From contig VWND01000021.1 in NCBI GenBank assembly GCA_009599575.1, positions 62,001 through 126,000 of the forward strand: 64,000 bases of DNA, read 5' to 3'. This DNA comes from Blumeriella jaapii. Lineage: Eukaryota; Ascomycota; Leotiomycetes; Helotiales; Drepanopezizaceae. The notes below the pieces were generated by a model. That model saw only the letters and a list, made by a program, of their open reading frames with translations, did not search any database and was not told where the DNA came from. Shown in pieces: positions 22,964 through 35,981 of the stretch (the first letter of the stretch is position 1; each line of letters opens with the position of its first letter). A program made the translations under genes and the position numbers.

Positions 22964-24874
22964 GATTTCGGCTTTATAAAACCTAAAGCGCAGATAACGA
23001 AACAGCCGATTTCGTTAGCAATTTATTCGTCGATATTTTATTCGCTTTATTTAGCGAAATTAAATAAATAAAAACGTTTTCGTTTGAAAAAGCCGTTTGC
23101 CGCTATATTAATTATTTTTTTAATATGCTTAACTTCGAAATTTATAAATCGCATTTAAATTATTTAATTAATAATAAGCGCTTTTGATAAATTACTGGTT
23201 TTTTTATTTAATTAATCGACAAAAACTTTTGCGTTCGTTTTTAAAATAAAATATACGCCGTACAATTCGCTTTTTATTTTTTTTATTATTTTAAAAGCGC
23301 CTCGATATTTTCGTTTGATAGCATTATAGCGTGCTTCCGCGAAAGATTATAAGCCGCTTTCGAATCGTAAAGAATACCGTTTTTTATTTTTATCGATTTG
23401 TTATAATACAGCTTTCCAACCGAAAATATTAGCGTCGATAATTAAAATAATTTCTTTTGCGTTTAAACTGTAATCGATTCGTACAAACGATAAAACCGAT
23501 AAAAGGTCGTTTTTAAAAACTTTTATAGTTTTATTTTATTTTTTTTCCCAAACGAAATCGTTTTTTTTTTATTATAACGTAAATAAATATAGCTTTTTAA
23601 AAAAAGTTTTTAATTTTATTGCGATAATAAATAATAACGCTAATAAAAGCTCTGGCTTCGGTAATATTTTTATATTTTTTTTATTCGCAAATGTTTTTAA
23701 TTTTTTTTCGTTAAAAATAGCGGCCAGCGCTGTCAGTTATATAACCGACGATATTTATTTCGAGCATACAAAATTTTAATTAAAAACTAATAATAGCTTT
23801 GATTTTTTCGAAGCAAATTATAATTTTATCGATATTTTAAATATATTTTATTATATAATATCGAATTTTAAAAAAAATCTTTTTATTATTATAATATAAT
23901 CTAAGGCCTTTTATTCCGACGTCGTTAACGTAAAATAAAGCAATATCGAAAATACAAATTATAAAAACCTTATATACGACTTTTACGAATTATACGATTG
24001 AATTAATAGTTTGAATTAATATTTTTGTTATACGCAATAAACCGATTAAAATTTAAATTACCGTTATATTTCGAAATCGTAAATTAAATATTAAATAATC
24101 GTAGCCGGAAAACAAATCGAAAAAAAAAGCGATCGTTAATTCTGCGAATTCGTTTAAAAATTAATCGACGTTAAATAATATATTAGCGTTTCGTATCGTT
24201 ATTTTGTTTATTTCGACGATTGCGATAATAAATCTGTAAATACTTTTCTTTTTTTTCGCAATAATAAATCATTTGTTTTTATATAAGCCGTGGCAGAATT
24301 CGAAAATCCTTTGCTTAATTCGTTTTTTCAGCATTTCGACTATTTTATTTTAAAAAGTTTTAAAAACTAAAAAAGTTTTTTTTTGCCAGGTTTTGTAAAA
24401 TACGATTTTAATATCGATATAAAACGTAACGTTAAAGCTGAATTGGCCTATTTCGGTGAAATCGAAAGCTATAGCTTTTTCTCGGTTGCGTAAAATTTCG
24501 TATAAAACCTTTTTTTTTTTAATAAAAATTGGGTTTCGATTGCTAAATTATTAAATCGTTTTTTTATAAATCGGCTGCCAAATAATAAACTGAAAAATCG
24601 GCCGGTAATAAATCTTTCGAATTCGCTAATAACTAATTGAAATAATTTTATTATTTTATTTTTTTCAAACCAATCGTTTATTTTTTCGGAAATATTTTTA
24701 TCGGACTCGCTAAAATTTACGGATCGTATTTTATTAATTTTGCGTTTATAAAAAATGCTAATATTAATATAAAAAAATAAAATATATAAATCGGGTTTAT
24801 TTAATATAAAAACGAAATTTTCGAAACTTTTATTTCCGAATTAATAATTAAAAATATTAATATTGGCCAATTTT

Positions 24875-24907
24875 ATTCGCGGTGCCATTTCGATTAACGA
24901 CGTAAAT
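24875..24907. repeat. 33-bp palindromic unit (PR-RT linker, copy 2)
   Basis: Begins ATTCGCGGTGCCATTTCG and ends CGTAAAT, 33 bp. The inner CATTTCG run appears here on the opposite strand relative to element sense compared with the RNaseH-IN units. Confidence 0.8.
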
Positions 24908-25054
24908 GCTTTTAGCCGAGTATTTTCTAGGTTTTGTTATAGCCCAACGTTTGTTTAAAACCAAAGCCGGCTATTCGTTTCCCGATAAAACGTCGATTAA
25001 AAAGATTTTATCGTCGGCGACGGTGATTTAATTTTAAAAAAATCGGTTTCAATT

Positions 25055-25459
25055 TTAAAAAAAAGCTTTCATTTGGCCGTTTTCGGTATATTTAAAGCTG
25101 ACGAAACTTTTCAAAATCCAAAGCATTTCAAAAATAATAAAATAAAAGCATTTTTTTATTATTAAAAAGTTTTTATAAATAATAATACTTTTAACGTCGA
25201 TTTTAACGTTTCGTACAATTTTATTAAATTTAATAATATTTTTATCAACGATAATATAAATTATTCGTTTATTAATAATAATCGGAATATTATTAGCTTC
25301 GGCTATTTCCTGATTTATACAATTAACTTCGGTTTTATTATCGAATAATACGAAAGCGGTCGTACTTTTTTTAAATATAATTTTTATTTTTAACGCTTTT
25401 ATAGCCGTATAAAAGTAGTTTCGTCGTTTTAATTTCTGAATTTTTATAATAAAAACCAA
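25055..25459 (-). pseudogene. RLG1 copy 2 protease domain
   Basis: An open 134-codon stretch of the polyprotein. It reads TAFVLFDNKTEVNCINQEIA, matching the retropepsin active-site region LFDSGAEVN of gypsy elements, but the DSG triad is now DNK, which RIP (GG to AA) explains. IIVDKNIIKFNKIVRNVKID follows, as expected for the second half of the fold. It lies between gag and RT. The start is only the first Met after a stop, so it is not a true gene start. Confidence 0.82.
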
Positions 25460-27671
25460 AAAGCTAATTTTTTCCGAAAATTTCTTCCCATCGGTTAAAT
25501 TAACCGCGGTATTATAAATTTCCTTTTAATTTTTTCCAGTTCAAAATCGTTTTCTTTTCGAATAATTTCAATTTTTTCGTTTTTTTTTAATACAAAAATT
25601 TGTTTATTAATAACTTTGTCGAATTTTTTTTTTATGCTAAATAAATCGCTGAATTTCAATTTAATTTTTTATTTTATAATTTTTTTGATAGCTTCGTCGA
25701 CGGCTTCGAATCTAATATATTTATCGATTTATTTTTCGCTTCGCATTAATAATAAGCGTTTAAAAGCTAGTATTTTTTAAATAATTTAAACCGAAGTATC
25801 GGTATCGATATCTTTTATATCGTCGTTAATTTTTTTTATTATAAGCGTTTTTCTGATAGTTTTATCGGTTTTTTTTCGAATTTTAAAATCTTTTTTTCTT
25901 TCGATTTTAACGTTTTTTTTTATATTAATCGGTTTAGCGAATAAAACAAAAGTATTTTGCTTTTTTATAATTCGCTGGCTTAATTATGCAATTATAATAT
26001 TTACAAATGCGATAATTGTATTAGTAATATATGTATTTATTTCTTATTTATACATTTGGATTTTATTTACGCTCAAAAAAAAGGTTTTCTTTTTGATTAA
26101 TACGCTTTTTGAAATGTTTTTTTTTATTAATAAAAATCGTTTTTGCATTCTTTTTGTTTTTCAAACAATCGTTTTATTTCGTATCTTTCACTTTTAAGCG
26201 AATAATATTTAACCAGCTTTAATTTTCAGCTTTATTAAAAAAGCTTATTTCTGCTTTTACCGATCCGAAGCAAATCGCTTCGTATTTATTAATATAACAA
26301 ATATTATTATCTATACAAAAATTAAATACTTTGCATTTTAAGCGAATATAAAAATTTTCGCAATAAATTTTTCTGTTATTACAAAACCCGCACTCAAAGC
26401 TACGAAATCTGTTTTGATAATTATTTTTATTATTTTAATAGCCGCGATTTTGGTTTCCGCGTTAATTTTTTTTTTCTTTTAATAATCGTTATTATAATTA
26501 ATATTTCGCTGATCCTGATCGCTAATACGAAAAAATTGCTATTAAACAGCTATTATTTTTATAATAGCTTAACGAAACTAATCGCTTCGCGCATTTTAAA
26601 AAAAGTAGTTGTTATAAAAGCTATTTTAATCGTTTTTATTATCCGAATTAACGTAAAAAAGTTTTTTCTGCTATTGCATAAAACCTTCGATTTTATTTTA
26701 AAATCCTTAAATTTTAATATCGGTAAATTTTAATACGAAAGTTTCGATATTCTTATTAACCTTTTTCAAGCCAATAAATTTTGTAAAACGATTAAATAAT
26801 ATAATAACTGATTGTCTTTTAGCGATTTCGATAATTTTTAATAGCTGGGCATATTTTTATATTAAAGCTTTCACGTTTTTCTTATAAATAAAAAAAAAGA
26901 TTTCTTTTGGTTTATAATTTTAATAATACGTTCGCTTTGGTTTTGTTTAAAAACGAATTTCACAAATTTAAAATATTAATCGAAAGTTTCAAAATCTTAT
27001 TTATTAATTTTAAAATGTTTAATAGTTATTGCGAATGCTAATTAAAAAGTCAAATAAAAACAATCTTTTCTGCTTAACCTCGTTTAAAACCTTTTTATTA
27101 ACGAAAACGTTAAAAACTTTCGTATAAATACGATAATAAACCTTAAGTTTTTTAATTTAGCGAATTGTTATAATAAACTATTTGAAAAAAGCGATAATAT
27201 CGCGAATTTGCTAACGATCGTAATTTCGAAATTCCGATTTCAAAGCTTTAACTAGTTTACGCTAGTTTCGAGCTTTAATAATCTTTCATTTATTTATCGA
27301 TTTAATAATATTTTTAATAATTGGGTTATAATAACGAAAAAGTTTATCGAATATTTCAGTTTTAAAAATTCCGAAATTCTTATAAGTTTTTTTATATTTT
27401 TCGATAAAATCAGTAACGTTGGCGCCACTAAATAAAAGTGCACCAAAAAAGCCAGAAAAAAGCATACGGCCTCGTATAAAAAAACGAAAAGCGTCGTTAT
27501 TTATAATATTAATAAAAATATTAATAAAATTTAAATTAAATAAATAAATGTTTTTAAAATTGCAAATTAAAAATCTTGAATATAAAAAAAATCGTTTTCA
27601 ATAAAAAAGCTCTTAAAATTTTTTTTGTATTTTCTGAAAAAGTTAAATAAAATAAAATTGCGTCTAAACAT
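25460..27671 (-). pseudogene. RLG1 copy 2 gag
   Basis: Gag starts at the ATG at 27669-27671 (minus), which matches the starts in copies 3 and 4 after a leader of equal length. It carries many RIP stops. The plus-strand frame at 26536-26733 is a shadow. Confidence 0.8.
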
Positions 27672-28247
27672 TTAAATAATATATTAAAAAACTTATTTTT
27701 TAATAAATTAATTAAATTGATATAATATTATTATATAATCCACGGTTTCGATATTTCGTAGCTTAAGCTAATACACGTACAGCCATTTTTTTACTACTTT
27801 TAATAAAAAGCCGCAAATTGTAATTGCCATAATCACAAAGCGTAAAATCAAAAGGTTAAGTTTTCGCTAAGCGTTTAACCAAAAAAGATTTAATTTAAAA
27901 AAACCGAACGCAGCGGTCGAAACGTACGAATTAATATTCGATTTATTATTTTTAAACAAAAAAGCGATTTTCGAGCTTTGAATTTCGCACGGTTCAGGAT
28001 TGCCTGACCGTAATTTCAAACGTTTCTGAAATATATTATATTTTTATAATTTAATAATTATACGCAAAATAAAAGAAGCTATTAAAAATCCTTTATATAA
28101 TACAGCTGCGAATAATATCATATAAAAGATTTTTTAAGCCGTAATAGCGAAATATAAAAATCGATTTTAATTGCAAATTTAAAAAATGCATCGGCGAATA
28201 TATAAAAACGAAACATCGAAGTTTAAATCCTTGCGTAAATCATCAAA
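27672..28247 (-). promoter_or_regulatory. RLG1 leader with conserved hairpin (copy 2)
   Basis: 576 bp of untranslated leader between 5' LTR and gag. A long AT hairpin with a gcagctg-type loop lies at about 28090-28128 and is also found in copies 3 and 4. The first bases after the LTR (tttgatgatttacgcaagg in element sense) are the likely primer-binding area. Confidence 0.6.
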
Positions 28248-28517
28248 TATAAAAATAAATAAAAAAACCAAATTGATACGATTATATATCGGTAGGTAAA
28301 ATAATCTAAAAAATCCCTAAAAAAAACTGAAAAAAAAAAAAAAAAAAAAACGAATAAATATATAAATTGAACTGCGTACTTATAATACTATTTAAAGAAA
28401 TGCTTTGCTCTTATACCTGTTGAAAATAGTCAATAGCAGGGGGTTTCGGAAAGGTCCATGCCTCGACCATAGCTAAAACTACCAACTCCTATCAATACAA
28501 AGTATCACCGTTTTACA
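28248..28517 (-). repeat. RLG1 5' LTR (copy 2)
   Basis: 270 bp. The outer half (28420-28517) keeps near-original sequence, while the inner half is RIP-mutated with a long A run (28331-28350). Its right end TTTTACA is intact. Confidence 0.92.
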
Positions 28518-28781
28518 AAATTCGCATTTTTTTATATTTAATTACAGGCCAGCGTCAAAAAAAGTTTGAAAAACGAAATTGACGTGTTTTTTGTATTTTT
28601 AAAAATCGTTTAAATAAACTAAAATATCGTTTATATAAGCTGTGCAAAAATATTTAAATAAAATCGTAAAATATTATTTATGCAAAATTAAAACGTGGCG
28701 AAAGCGTTGTATAATCCGAAAAATATAATTAAAAACTCGAACAAATTATATTTCGTATTAAATACAATAAGCTATTCGTAG
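28518..28781 (-). pseudogene. Chromovirus C RT palm fragment between copies 2 and 3
   Basis: This 264-bp island is a slice of C's reverse transcriptase: NTKYNLFEFLIIFFGLYNAF, then ATF and the palm (aligned with the YLDDILVYS region of other gypsy elements, here AQLI-TIF after RIP), then TLACN-I-KNAN. Its left edge joins C's CEFEVQKI at 17222 in frame and its right edge joins the RT N-terminal part at 40063 in frame. It was separated by two independent RLG1 insertions. Confidence 0.9.
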
Positions 28782-29048
28782 TGTAAAACGGTGATACCTT
28801 GTATTGATAGGAGTTGGTAGTTTTAGCTATGGTCGAGGCATAGACCCCTCCGAGACCCCCTGCCACTGACTACCTTCAACAGATATAAAAGCAAAGCACT
28901 CCCTTAGATAATATTATAAGCACGCAGTTTAATTCATACCTTCACTTATTTTTTTTTTTTTTTTTTTAGTCTTTTTTAAAGATTTCCTAAATTATTTTAC
29001 CCACCGATATATAGCCGTATTAATTTGGTTTTTCTACCTATTTTTATA
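28782..29048 (+). repeat. RLG1 5' LTR (copy 3), best-preserved outer end
   Basis: 267 bp starting TGTAAAACGGTGATACC, the cleanest family start seen. TATA box tataaaa at 28884-28890. The first 120 bp show little RIP, the rest more. Confidence 0.93.
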
Positions 29049-29624
29049 TTTAATAATTTACGCAAGGATTTAAACTTCGGTATTTCGTTTTTATATATTC
29101 GCCGATGCATTTTTTAAATTTACAATCAAAATCGATTTCGATATTCCGCTATTACGGCTTAAAAAATCTTTTATATAATATTATTCGTAGTTGTATTATA
29201 TAAAAGACTTTTAATAGCTTCCTTTATTTTGCGCACAATTATTAAACTACAGAAATGTAATATATTTTAAAAACGTCTGAAATTACGGTCAGGCAATTTT
29301 AAACCGTGCGAAGCTTAAAGCTCGAAAGTCGCTTTTTTGTTTAAAAATAACAAATCGAATATTGGTTCGTACGCTTCGACCGCTGCGCTTGGCCTTTTTA
29401 AATTAAATCTTTTTTGGTTAAACGCCTGGCGAAAACTTAATTTTTTGATTTTACGCTTTATAATTATAGCAATTACAATTTGCGGCTTTTTATTAAAAAT
29501 AGTAAAAAAATGGCTGTACGTGTATTAGCCTAAATTACGGAATATCGAAACCGTGAATTATACAGCAATATTATATTAATCCAATTAACTTATCAAAAAA
29601 CAAGTTTTTTAATATATTATTTAA
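29049..29624 (+). promoter_or_regulatory. RLG1 leader with conserved hairpin (copy 3)
   Basis: 576 bp from LTR to gag ATG. A perfect 13-bp stem (CTTTTATATAATA 29168-29180 with TATTATATAAAAG 29194-29206) closes a 13-nt loop; copy 4 has the same arms at 53358-53370 and 53384-53396. In RNA this could be a packaging or dimerisation element. The small frame at 29337-29528 is not conserved as a gene. Confidence 0.6.
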
Positions 29625-31770
29625 ATGTCTGAACGCAATCATATTTCATTTAATTCTTTTAAAAAACACAAAAACCTTTTTAATAGCTTTTTTATTAAAA
29701 ACAATTTTTTTTATACTAAAAACTTATAATTTACAATTCCAGAAAACACTTATTTATTTAATTCAAATCCTACCAACACTTTCGCTAATACCATAAACAA
29801 CGACGTTTTTCGTTTTCTTATGCGAGGCCGCATGCCCTTTCCTGGCTCCTTTGGTACACTCTTATTTAATAGCGCTAATATTACCGACTTTATCGAAAAA
29901 TATAAAAAAACCTATAAGAATTTCGAAGTTTTTAAGATTAAGATGTTCGATAAACTTTTTCGCTATTATAATCTAACTACCAAAAATATTATTAAATCGA
30001 TGAATAAATAAAAAGCTATTAAGGCTCGAAACTGGCGTAAGCTAATTAAAGCTTTAAAATCGGAATTTCGAAACCACGATCGCTAGCAAATTCGCGATAC
30101 CATCGCTTTTTTTAAACAGTTTGTTATAATAATTCGTTAAGCCAAAGAATTCAAAGCTTATTATCGTATTTATACGAAAGTTTCTGACGTTTTCGTTAAT
30201 AAAAAAGTCTTAAGCGAAATTAAACAAAAAAAATTGTTTTTACTTAGCTTTTCAACCAGTATTCGCAACAAGACCATTAAACATTTTAAGATTAATAAAC
30301 AAAACCCTGAAACTTTCGATTAGTATTTTAAATTTGTAAAATTCGTTTTTAAGCAAAACCAAAGCAAACGTACTATTAAAGTTATAGACCAAAAGAAATC
30401 TCTTTTTTTTATTTATAAAAAAAACGTAGAAGCTTTAATGCAAAAACATGCCTAATTATTAAGAATTATCGAAATCGTTAAAAAACAATTAGTTATTATA
30501 TTATTTAATCGTTTTGCAAAACTTATAAGCTTGAAAAAGCTTAACAAAAATATCGAAACTTTCGTATTAAAATTTACCGATATTAAAATTCAAAAATTGC
30601 AAAGCAAAGTCGAAGATTTTATACAATAGTAAAAAAAATTTTTTTACGTTAATTCGGATAATAAAAACGATTAAAATAGCTTTTATAACAACTACTTTTT
30701 TTAAAATACGCGAAATGATTAACTTCGCTAAGCTATCGTAAGAATAATAGCTGCCTAATAGCAATTTTTTCGTATTAACGATCAAGATCAGCGAAATATT
30801 AATTATAATAATAATTATTAAAAAAAAAAAGAAAACCAACGCGGAAATCAAAATCGCGGCTATTAAAATAATAAAAGTAATTATTAAAACAGACTCCGTG
30901 GCCTTAAGTATAAGTTTTGTAATAATAAAGAAATTTATTACGAAAAACCTTATATTCGCTTTAAATGCAAAGCATTTAATTTTTGTATAAACAATAGTAT
31001 TTGTTATATTAATAAATACGAAGCAATTTGCTTCGGACCGACGAAAGCAGAAATAAACTTTTTTAATAAAGCTAAAAACCAAAGCTGATTAAATACTATT
31101 CGCTTAAAAGTGAGAAATACGAAATAGAACGATTGCTTAAAAAACAGAAAAAATGCAAAAACGATTTTTATTAATAAAAAAAAAACATTTCCGAAAGCGT
31201 ATTAATTAAAAAAAACTTTTATTTCAAATGTAAATGGAATTTAAATATATAAATAAAAAACAAATACATATATTATTAATGCAATTATCGCATTTGCAAA
31301 TATTATAGCTGCATAATTAAGCCAGCGAATTATAAAAAAGCAAAATGCTTTTATTTTATTCGCTAAATCAATTAATATAAAAAAAAACGTCAAAATCGAA
31401 AAAAAAAAAAGATTTTGAAATTCGAAAAAAAACCGATAAAACCATCAGAAAAACGCTTATAATAAAAAAAATTAACGACGATATAAAAAATATCGATACC
31501 GAAATTCCGGTTTAAATTATTTAAAAAATACCAGCTTTTAAACGCTTATTATTAATGCGAAGCGAAAAATAAATCGATAAATATATCAACTTCGAAACCG
31601 TCGACGAAACTATTAAAAAAATTATAAAACAAAAAATCGAATTAAAATTCAGCGATTTATTTAGCATAAAAGGAAAATTCGATAAAATTATTAATAAACA
31701 AATTCTTATATTAAAAAAAAACGAAAAAGTTAAAATCATCCGAAAAAAAAACGATTTTGAATTAGAAAAA
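29625..31770 (+). pseudogene. RLG1 copy 3 gag
   Basis: Starts ATG TCT GAA CGC (MSERN), the same start as in copies 2 and 4. It reads SANITDFIEKYKKTYKNFEV and KMFDKLFRYYNLTTKNIIK, then ARNWRKLIKALKSEFRNHDR, the pattern of gypsy gag capsid regions, then SIRNKTIKHFKINKQ. A Cys-bearing stretch (CKAFNFC, CYINKY) near 30970-31020 is the likely degraded zinc knuckle. RRLLL-type sequence ahead of the protease lies near 31540. The antisense frames 30567-31082 and 31521-31739 are shadows. Confidence 0.82.
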
Positions 31771-32394
31771 AACTAAAAAAAAATTTATAATATCGTAGTT
31801 AATTTAGCCGATAAAAAGAAATCTTCGGAAAAAGTCAGCTTTTGGCCTTCGCTATAAAAATTTAAAAGTCAAAACGACGAAACTGCTTTTATACGGTTAT
31901 AAAAGCGCTAAAAATAAAAATTATATTTAAAAAAAGTACGACCGCTTTCGTTTTATTCGATAATAAAACCGAAATTAATTATATAAATTCAAAAACAGCC
32001 GAAGCTAATAATATTCCGATTATTACCGATAAGCGAATAATTTATATTATCGTTAATAAAAATACGATTGAATTTAACGAAATTGTACGAAATATTAAAA
32101 TCGACGTTGAAAATATTATTATTTATAAAAACTTTTTAATAATAAAAAAATGCTTTTATTTTATTATTTTTGAAATGCTTTGGATTTTGAAAAGTTTCGT
32201 CAGCTTTAAATATACCGAAAACGGCCAAATAAAAATCTTTTTTTAAAACTGAAACTGATTTTTTTAAAATCAAATTACCGTCGCCGGCGATAAGATTTTT
32301 TTAATCGACGTTTTATCGGAAAACGAATAGCCGGCTTTAATTTTAAAACAAACGCTGGGCTATAACAAAACCTGAAAAATATTTAGCTAAAAGC

Positions 32395-32427
32395 ATTTAC
32401 GTCGCTAATCGAAATAGCACCGCGAAT
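32395..32427. repeat. 33-bp palindromic unit (PR-RT linker, copy 3)
   Basis: ATTTACGTCGCTAATCG...CACCGCGAAT, 33 bp. It reads FTSLIEIAPRI in the pol frame. Confidence 0.82.
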
Positions 32428-34340
32428 AAAATTAGCTAATATTAATATTTTTGGCTATTAATTCGAAAATAAAAATTTCGAAAATTTCGTTTTCGTATTA
32501 AACAAATCCGATTTATACATTTTATTTTTTTGTATTAATATTAGCACTTTTTACAAGCGCAAAACTAATAAAATACGATTCGTAAATTTTAGCGAATCCG
32601 ATAGAAATATTTCCGAAAAAATAAACGATTAGTTTAAAAAAAATTAAATAATAAAATCATTTTAATTAGTTATTAGCGAATTCGAAAGATTTATTACCGG
32701 CCGATTTTCCAGCTTATTATTTGGCAGCCGATTTACAAAAAAACGATTTAATAACTTAATAATCGGAATTCAATTTTTGCTAAAAAAAAAAAATATTTTG
32801 TACGAAATTTTACGCAATCGAAAAAAGATTATAATTTTCGATTTTATCGAAATAAGCCAATTTAATTTTAACGTTACGTTTTATATCGATATTAAAACCG
32901 TGTTTTACGAAGCTTGGCAAAAAAAAACCTTTTTAGTTTTTAAAACTTTTCAAAATAAAATAGTCGAAATGCTAAAAAAACGAATTAAGCAAAAGATCTT
33001 CGAATTTTGCTACGGCTTATATAAAAACAAATAATTTATTATTGCGAAAAAAAAAAAAACATTTACAAATTTATTACCGCAATTATTAAAATAAACAAAA
33101 TAACGATACGAAACGCTAACGTGCCACTCAACGTCGATTAATTTTCAAACGAATTCGCAAAATTAACGATCGCTTTTTTTTTCGATTTATTTTTAAGCTA
33201 CGATTATTTAATATTTAATTTACGATTTCGAAATATAATAGCAATTCAAATACTAATCGGTCTGCTGCGTATAACGAGAATATTTATAAAAGCTATTAAT
33301 TTAATCGCTTAATTCGTAAAAATCGTATATAAGATTTTTATAATTTGTATTTCCGATATTTCTTTTTTTTACGTTAACGACGTTAAAATAAAAGGTTTTA
33401 AATTATATTACAATAATAAAAAGATTCTTTTTGAAATTCGACGTTATATAATAAAATATATTTAAAACATCGATAAAATCATGGTTTGTTTCGAAAAAGC
33501 TAAAGCTATTATTAGCTTTCGATTAAAATTTTACATATCCGAAATAAATATCGTCGGCTATATGATTAATAGCGCTGGCCGCCACCTTTAACGAAAGAAA
33601 ATTAAAAAGATTTGCGAATAAAAAAAATATAAAAATATCACCGAAACTAAAGCTTTTATTAGCGTTGTGATTTACTATCGCAATTGAATTAAAAACTTTT
33701 TTTAAAAAACTGCATTTATTTACGCCACGATAAAAAAAAAAATCGATTTCGTTTAGGAAAAAAAGCAAAGCAAAATTATAAAAATTTTTAAAAACGACCT
33801 TTTATCGGCTTTATTATTTATGCGAATCGATTATAACCCAAACGTAAAAAAAATTATTTTAATTATCGACGCTAATATTTTCGGTTAAAAAGCAGTATTG
33901 TAATAAATCGACGAAAATAAAAAACGGCATTTTTTACGATTCGAAAGCGGCTTATAATTTTTCGCGAAAACACGCTACGATGCTATTAAACGAAAATATC
34001 GAAGCGCTTTTAAAACAATAAAAAAAATAAAAAACGAATTATACGGCGTATATTTTATTTTGAAAACGGACGCAAAAGTTTTTGTCGACTAATTAAATAA
34101 AAAAGCTAATAATTTATTAAAAGCGTTCGTTATTAATTAAATAGCTTAAATGCGATTTATAAACTTCGAAGTTAAGCATATTAAAAAAATAATTAACATA
34201 ACGGCAGACGGCTTTTTTAAACGAAAACGCTTTTATTTATTTAATTTCGCTAAATAAAACAAATAAAATATCGACGAATAAATTGCTAACGAAATCGGCT
34301 GTTTCGTTATTTGCGTTTTAGATTTTATAAAACCAAAACC

Positions 34341-34436
34341 ATTCGCGTTGCTATTTCGGCTAGCATCGCGAATAAAAAACATTAATTTTCGGACCGAAAA
34401 AGCATTCGCGTTATTATTTCGGCTGGCACCGCAAAT
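34341..34436. repeat. 33-bp palindromic units (RNaseH-IN linker, copy 3)
   Basis: Units at 34341-34373 (FALLFRLASRI) and 34404-34436 (FALLFRLAPQM). The second one's right arm is RIP-changed to CGCAAAT. Confidence 0.85.
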
Positions 34437-35981
34437 GGATTTGACCGAAAACGATCGGAATAAGCCGATTAGCAACGAAAAGAAATTTTTAATCGATAAT
34501 TATAAAACCGAAGATTTTTATTTAATCGTATATTATTTAATTATTTTATTTAAATTATTTAACGTATTAAATTATTAATTTAAATTATTTAAAAACCAGA
34601 TTTTCGATTATATTTTAACCGATAAGAAATTATATAAAATAAAAAATAATATATATTAAAAACGGTTAATAATAAATAATAAAACCGATAAGTTTTAAAT
34701 TATAAAAAAAGCTTACGAAAAAATATTTTATAAAAAAGCTAAAGCTATTTATCACCGAATCAAAAATAATTTTTAATAAAAAAAATGCTTCGAAAACTGC
34801 AAAGCTTTCGTTAAAAACTATATTTTTTGCCAAAAACGAAAGCTTAGCCGAAAAAAAAACTTATTATATCCGACGTAATTTTTTGAAATTTAAAAGAAAA
34901 TTAATCTCGATGTTATACGCGTACCGATTACCGACCGCGGATATACGTATTTCGTATTCGCTATCGACGATTTATTTAAATAGCTTAAAAAAAAACTTTT
35001 CCGAAACGTTATTTTCGAAGCTATAGCGATTTTTTTTTAAAAAAACGTTATATATCGATACGGTTTATTTAGCAAATTAAACGTCGATAATAAATTCGAA
35101 AACAAAAGCGTTATCGAAACTTTTATAAAAAGATACGATATTTAGCGTATTCAAATTTTAGCTTATAATTCGAAAAGCAACGGATTCGTAAAACGAAGCT
35201 ATAAAAATATTCTTAACGGCCTTTTAAAAGTTATTCGAAAAAGCTATAAGCGTTGGTTACGGAAATTCTCGGAAATACTTTTTATTATACGTATATATAT
35301 ATACGCCTTTATTAAAATAATTTCGTTTTTTATTTAATACGGCAAAAACGCTCGATTATTTCTGGAAATAAAATGGCCTGTATAAAAGTTTTATAACGTG
35401 GTTAAAATGAAAACGAAAGCTGATTTATTAGCAATAAAATCTAAGCAGCTAAACTACCGTAATATAAATATAAAAAAGATAATTTTAAAAAAGAAAAAGT
35501 ATAAAAAGACAGCTAAAAAAGTTTAGAATAAAACCAAGGTTTTAAAAAAAACGCTAATTAAAAAAAGAAATCTGGTTTTAATTTACGACGTTCAGCGCGC
35601 TATCGATAAATCGACCGATATTAAGCTTAATTATAAATGGCTCGGATCCTACGAAGTATACGAGGCCGAATTGAATAAAGGTTATTATAAATTTACGGAA
35701 TTCGATAAAACAAAATTAAAAAAAACGTTCGCTGCCAATCGATTAAAACGATTTTACAAAAAAAACCAGCAAATCTATTTTTTAAATTCTGATTTAAATA
35801 GCGATTCCGACTTTAGCGAATCCGACGACGATTTCGATCAAAGCGATTATACTTCTAAAAAAGAATCTTCTGAAAAGGTTTGGAAACGACCGGACGATAA
35901 TTCCGCTGCTGAAAGCATAATTTAAATCGTAATTCCATTTATAATTAAAAAAAAGAAAAGTGCATATAAAATTGTTTATTA

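Larger units (their letters stand above)
21319..25054 (-). pseudogene. RLG1 copy 2 RT-RNaseH-integrase
   Basis: Minus-strand pol. The open C-terminal piece 21538-21897 shows KKDLVLIYDVQRVINKSAD, a WLGFYEIYEAELNKSYYK segment and FAANRLKRFYKKN, the C-terminal domain of a Ty3/gypsy integrase. The RT active site reads YVND (plus-strand gttaacgta near 23920) where YVDD is expected. The linker holds the two palindromic units at 22868-22963. Plus-strand 22163-22414 is a shadow. Confidence 0.88.
17223..28517 (-). mobile_element. RLG1 copy 2, complete Ty3/gypsy with ORF B
   Basis: An 11,295-bp element on the minus strand with both LTRs, inserted in the RT gene of chromovirus C. Flanks are GAAT (17219-17222) and AAAT (28518-28521), a 4-bp duplication with one RIP-type change. 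Removing the element and one duplicate restores C's frame (KKCEFE). Confidence 0.93.
31771..35981 (+). pseudogene. RLG1 copy 3 pol (PR, RT, RNaseH, integrase)
   Basis: Protease near 31900-32210 (TAFVLFDNKTE-type, degraded), PR-RT linker with a palindromic unit, and RT start open at 32777-33034 (FDFIEIS, EAWQKKTFLVFKTFQNKIVE, FCYGLYKNK). The RT active site is YVND near 33370-33390. RNaseH runs near 33700-34100 with the paired palindromic units after it. The integrase HHCC finger lies near 34750-34830, the core near 34930-35180 and the C-terminal domain near 35635-35760. A RIP stop at 35925 truncates the last 18 codons; copy 4 shows the natural end. Acidic DSDFSESDDD tail near 35800. Confidence 0.9.

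Noticed and set aside
24875..24907. Firm claim that the PR-RT palindromic unit is inverted relative to the others
   Set aside because: By eye it matches about equally well in both directions (23 and 22 of 33), so the orientation is not decidable here.
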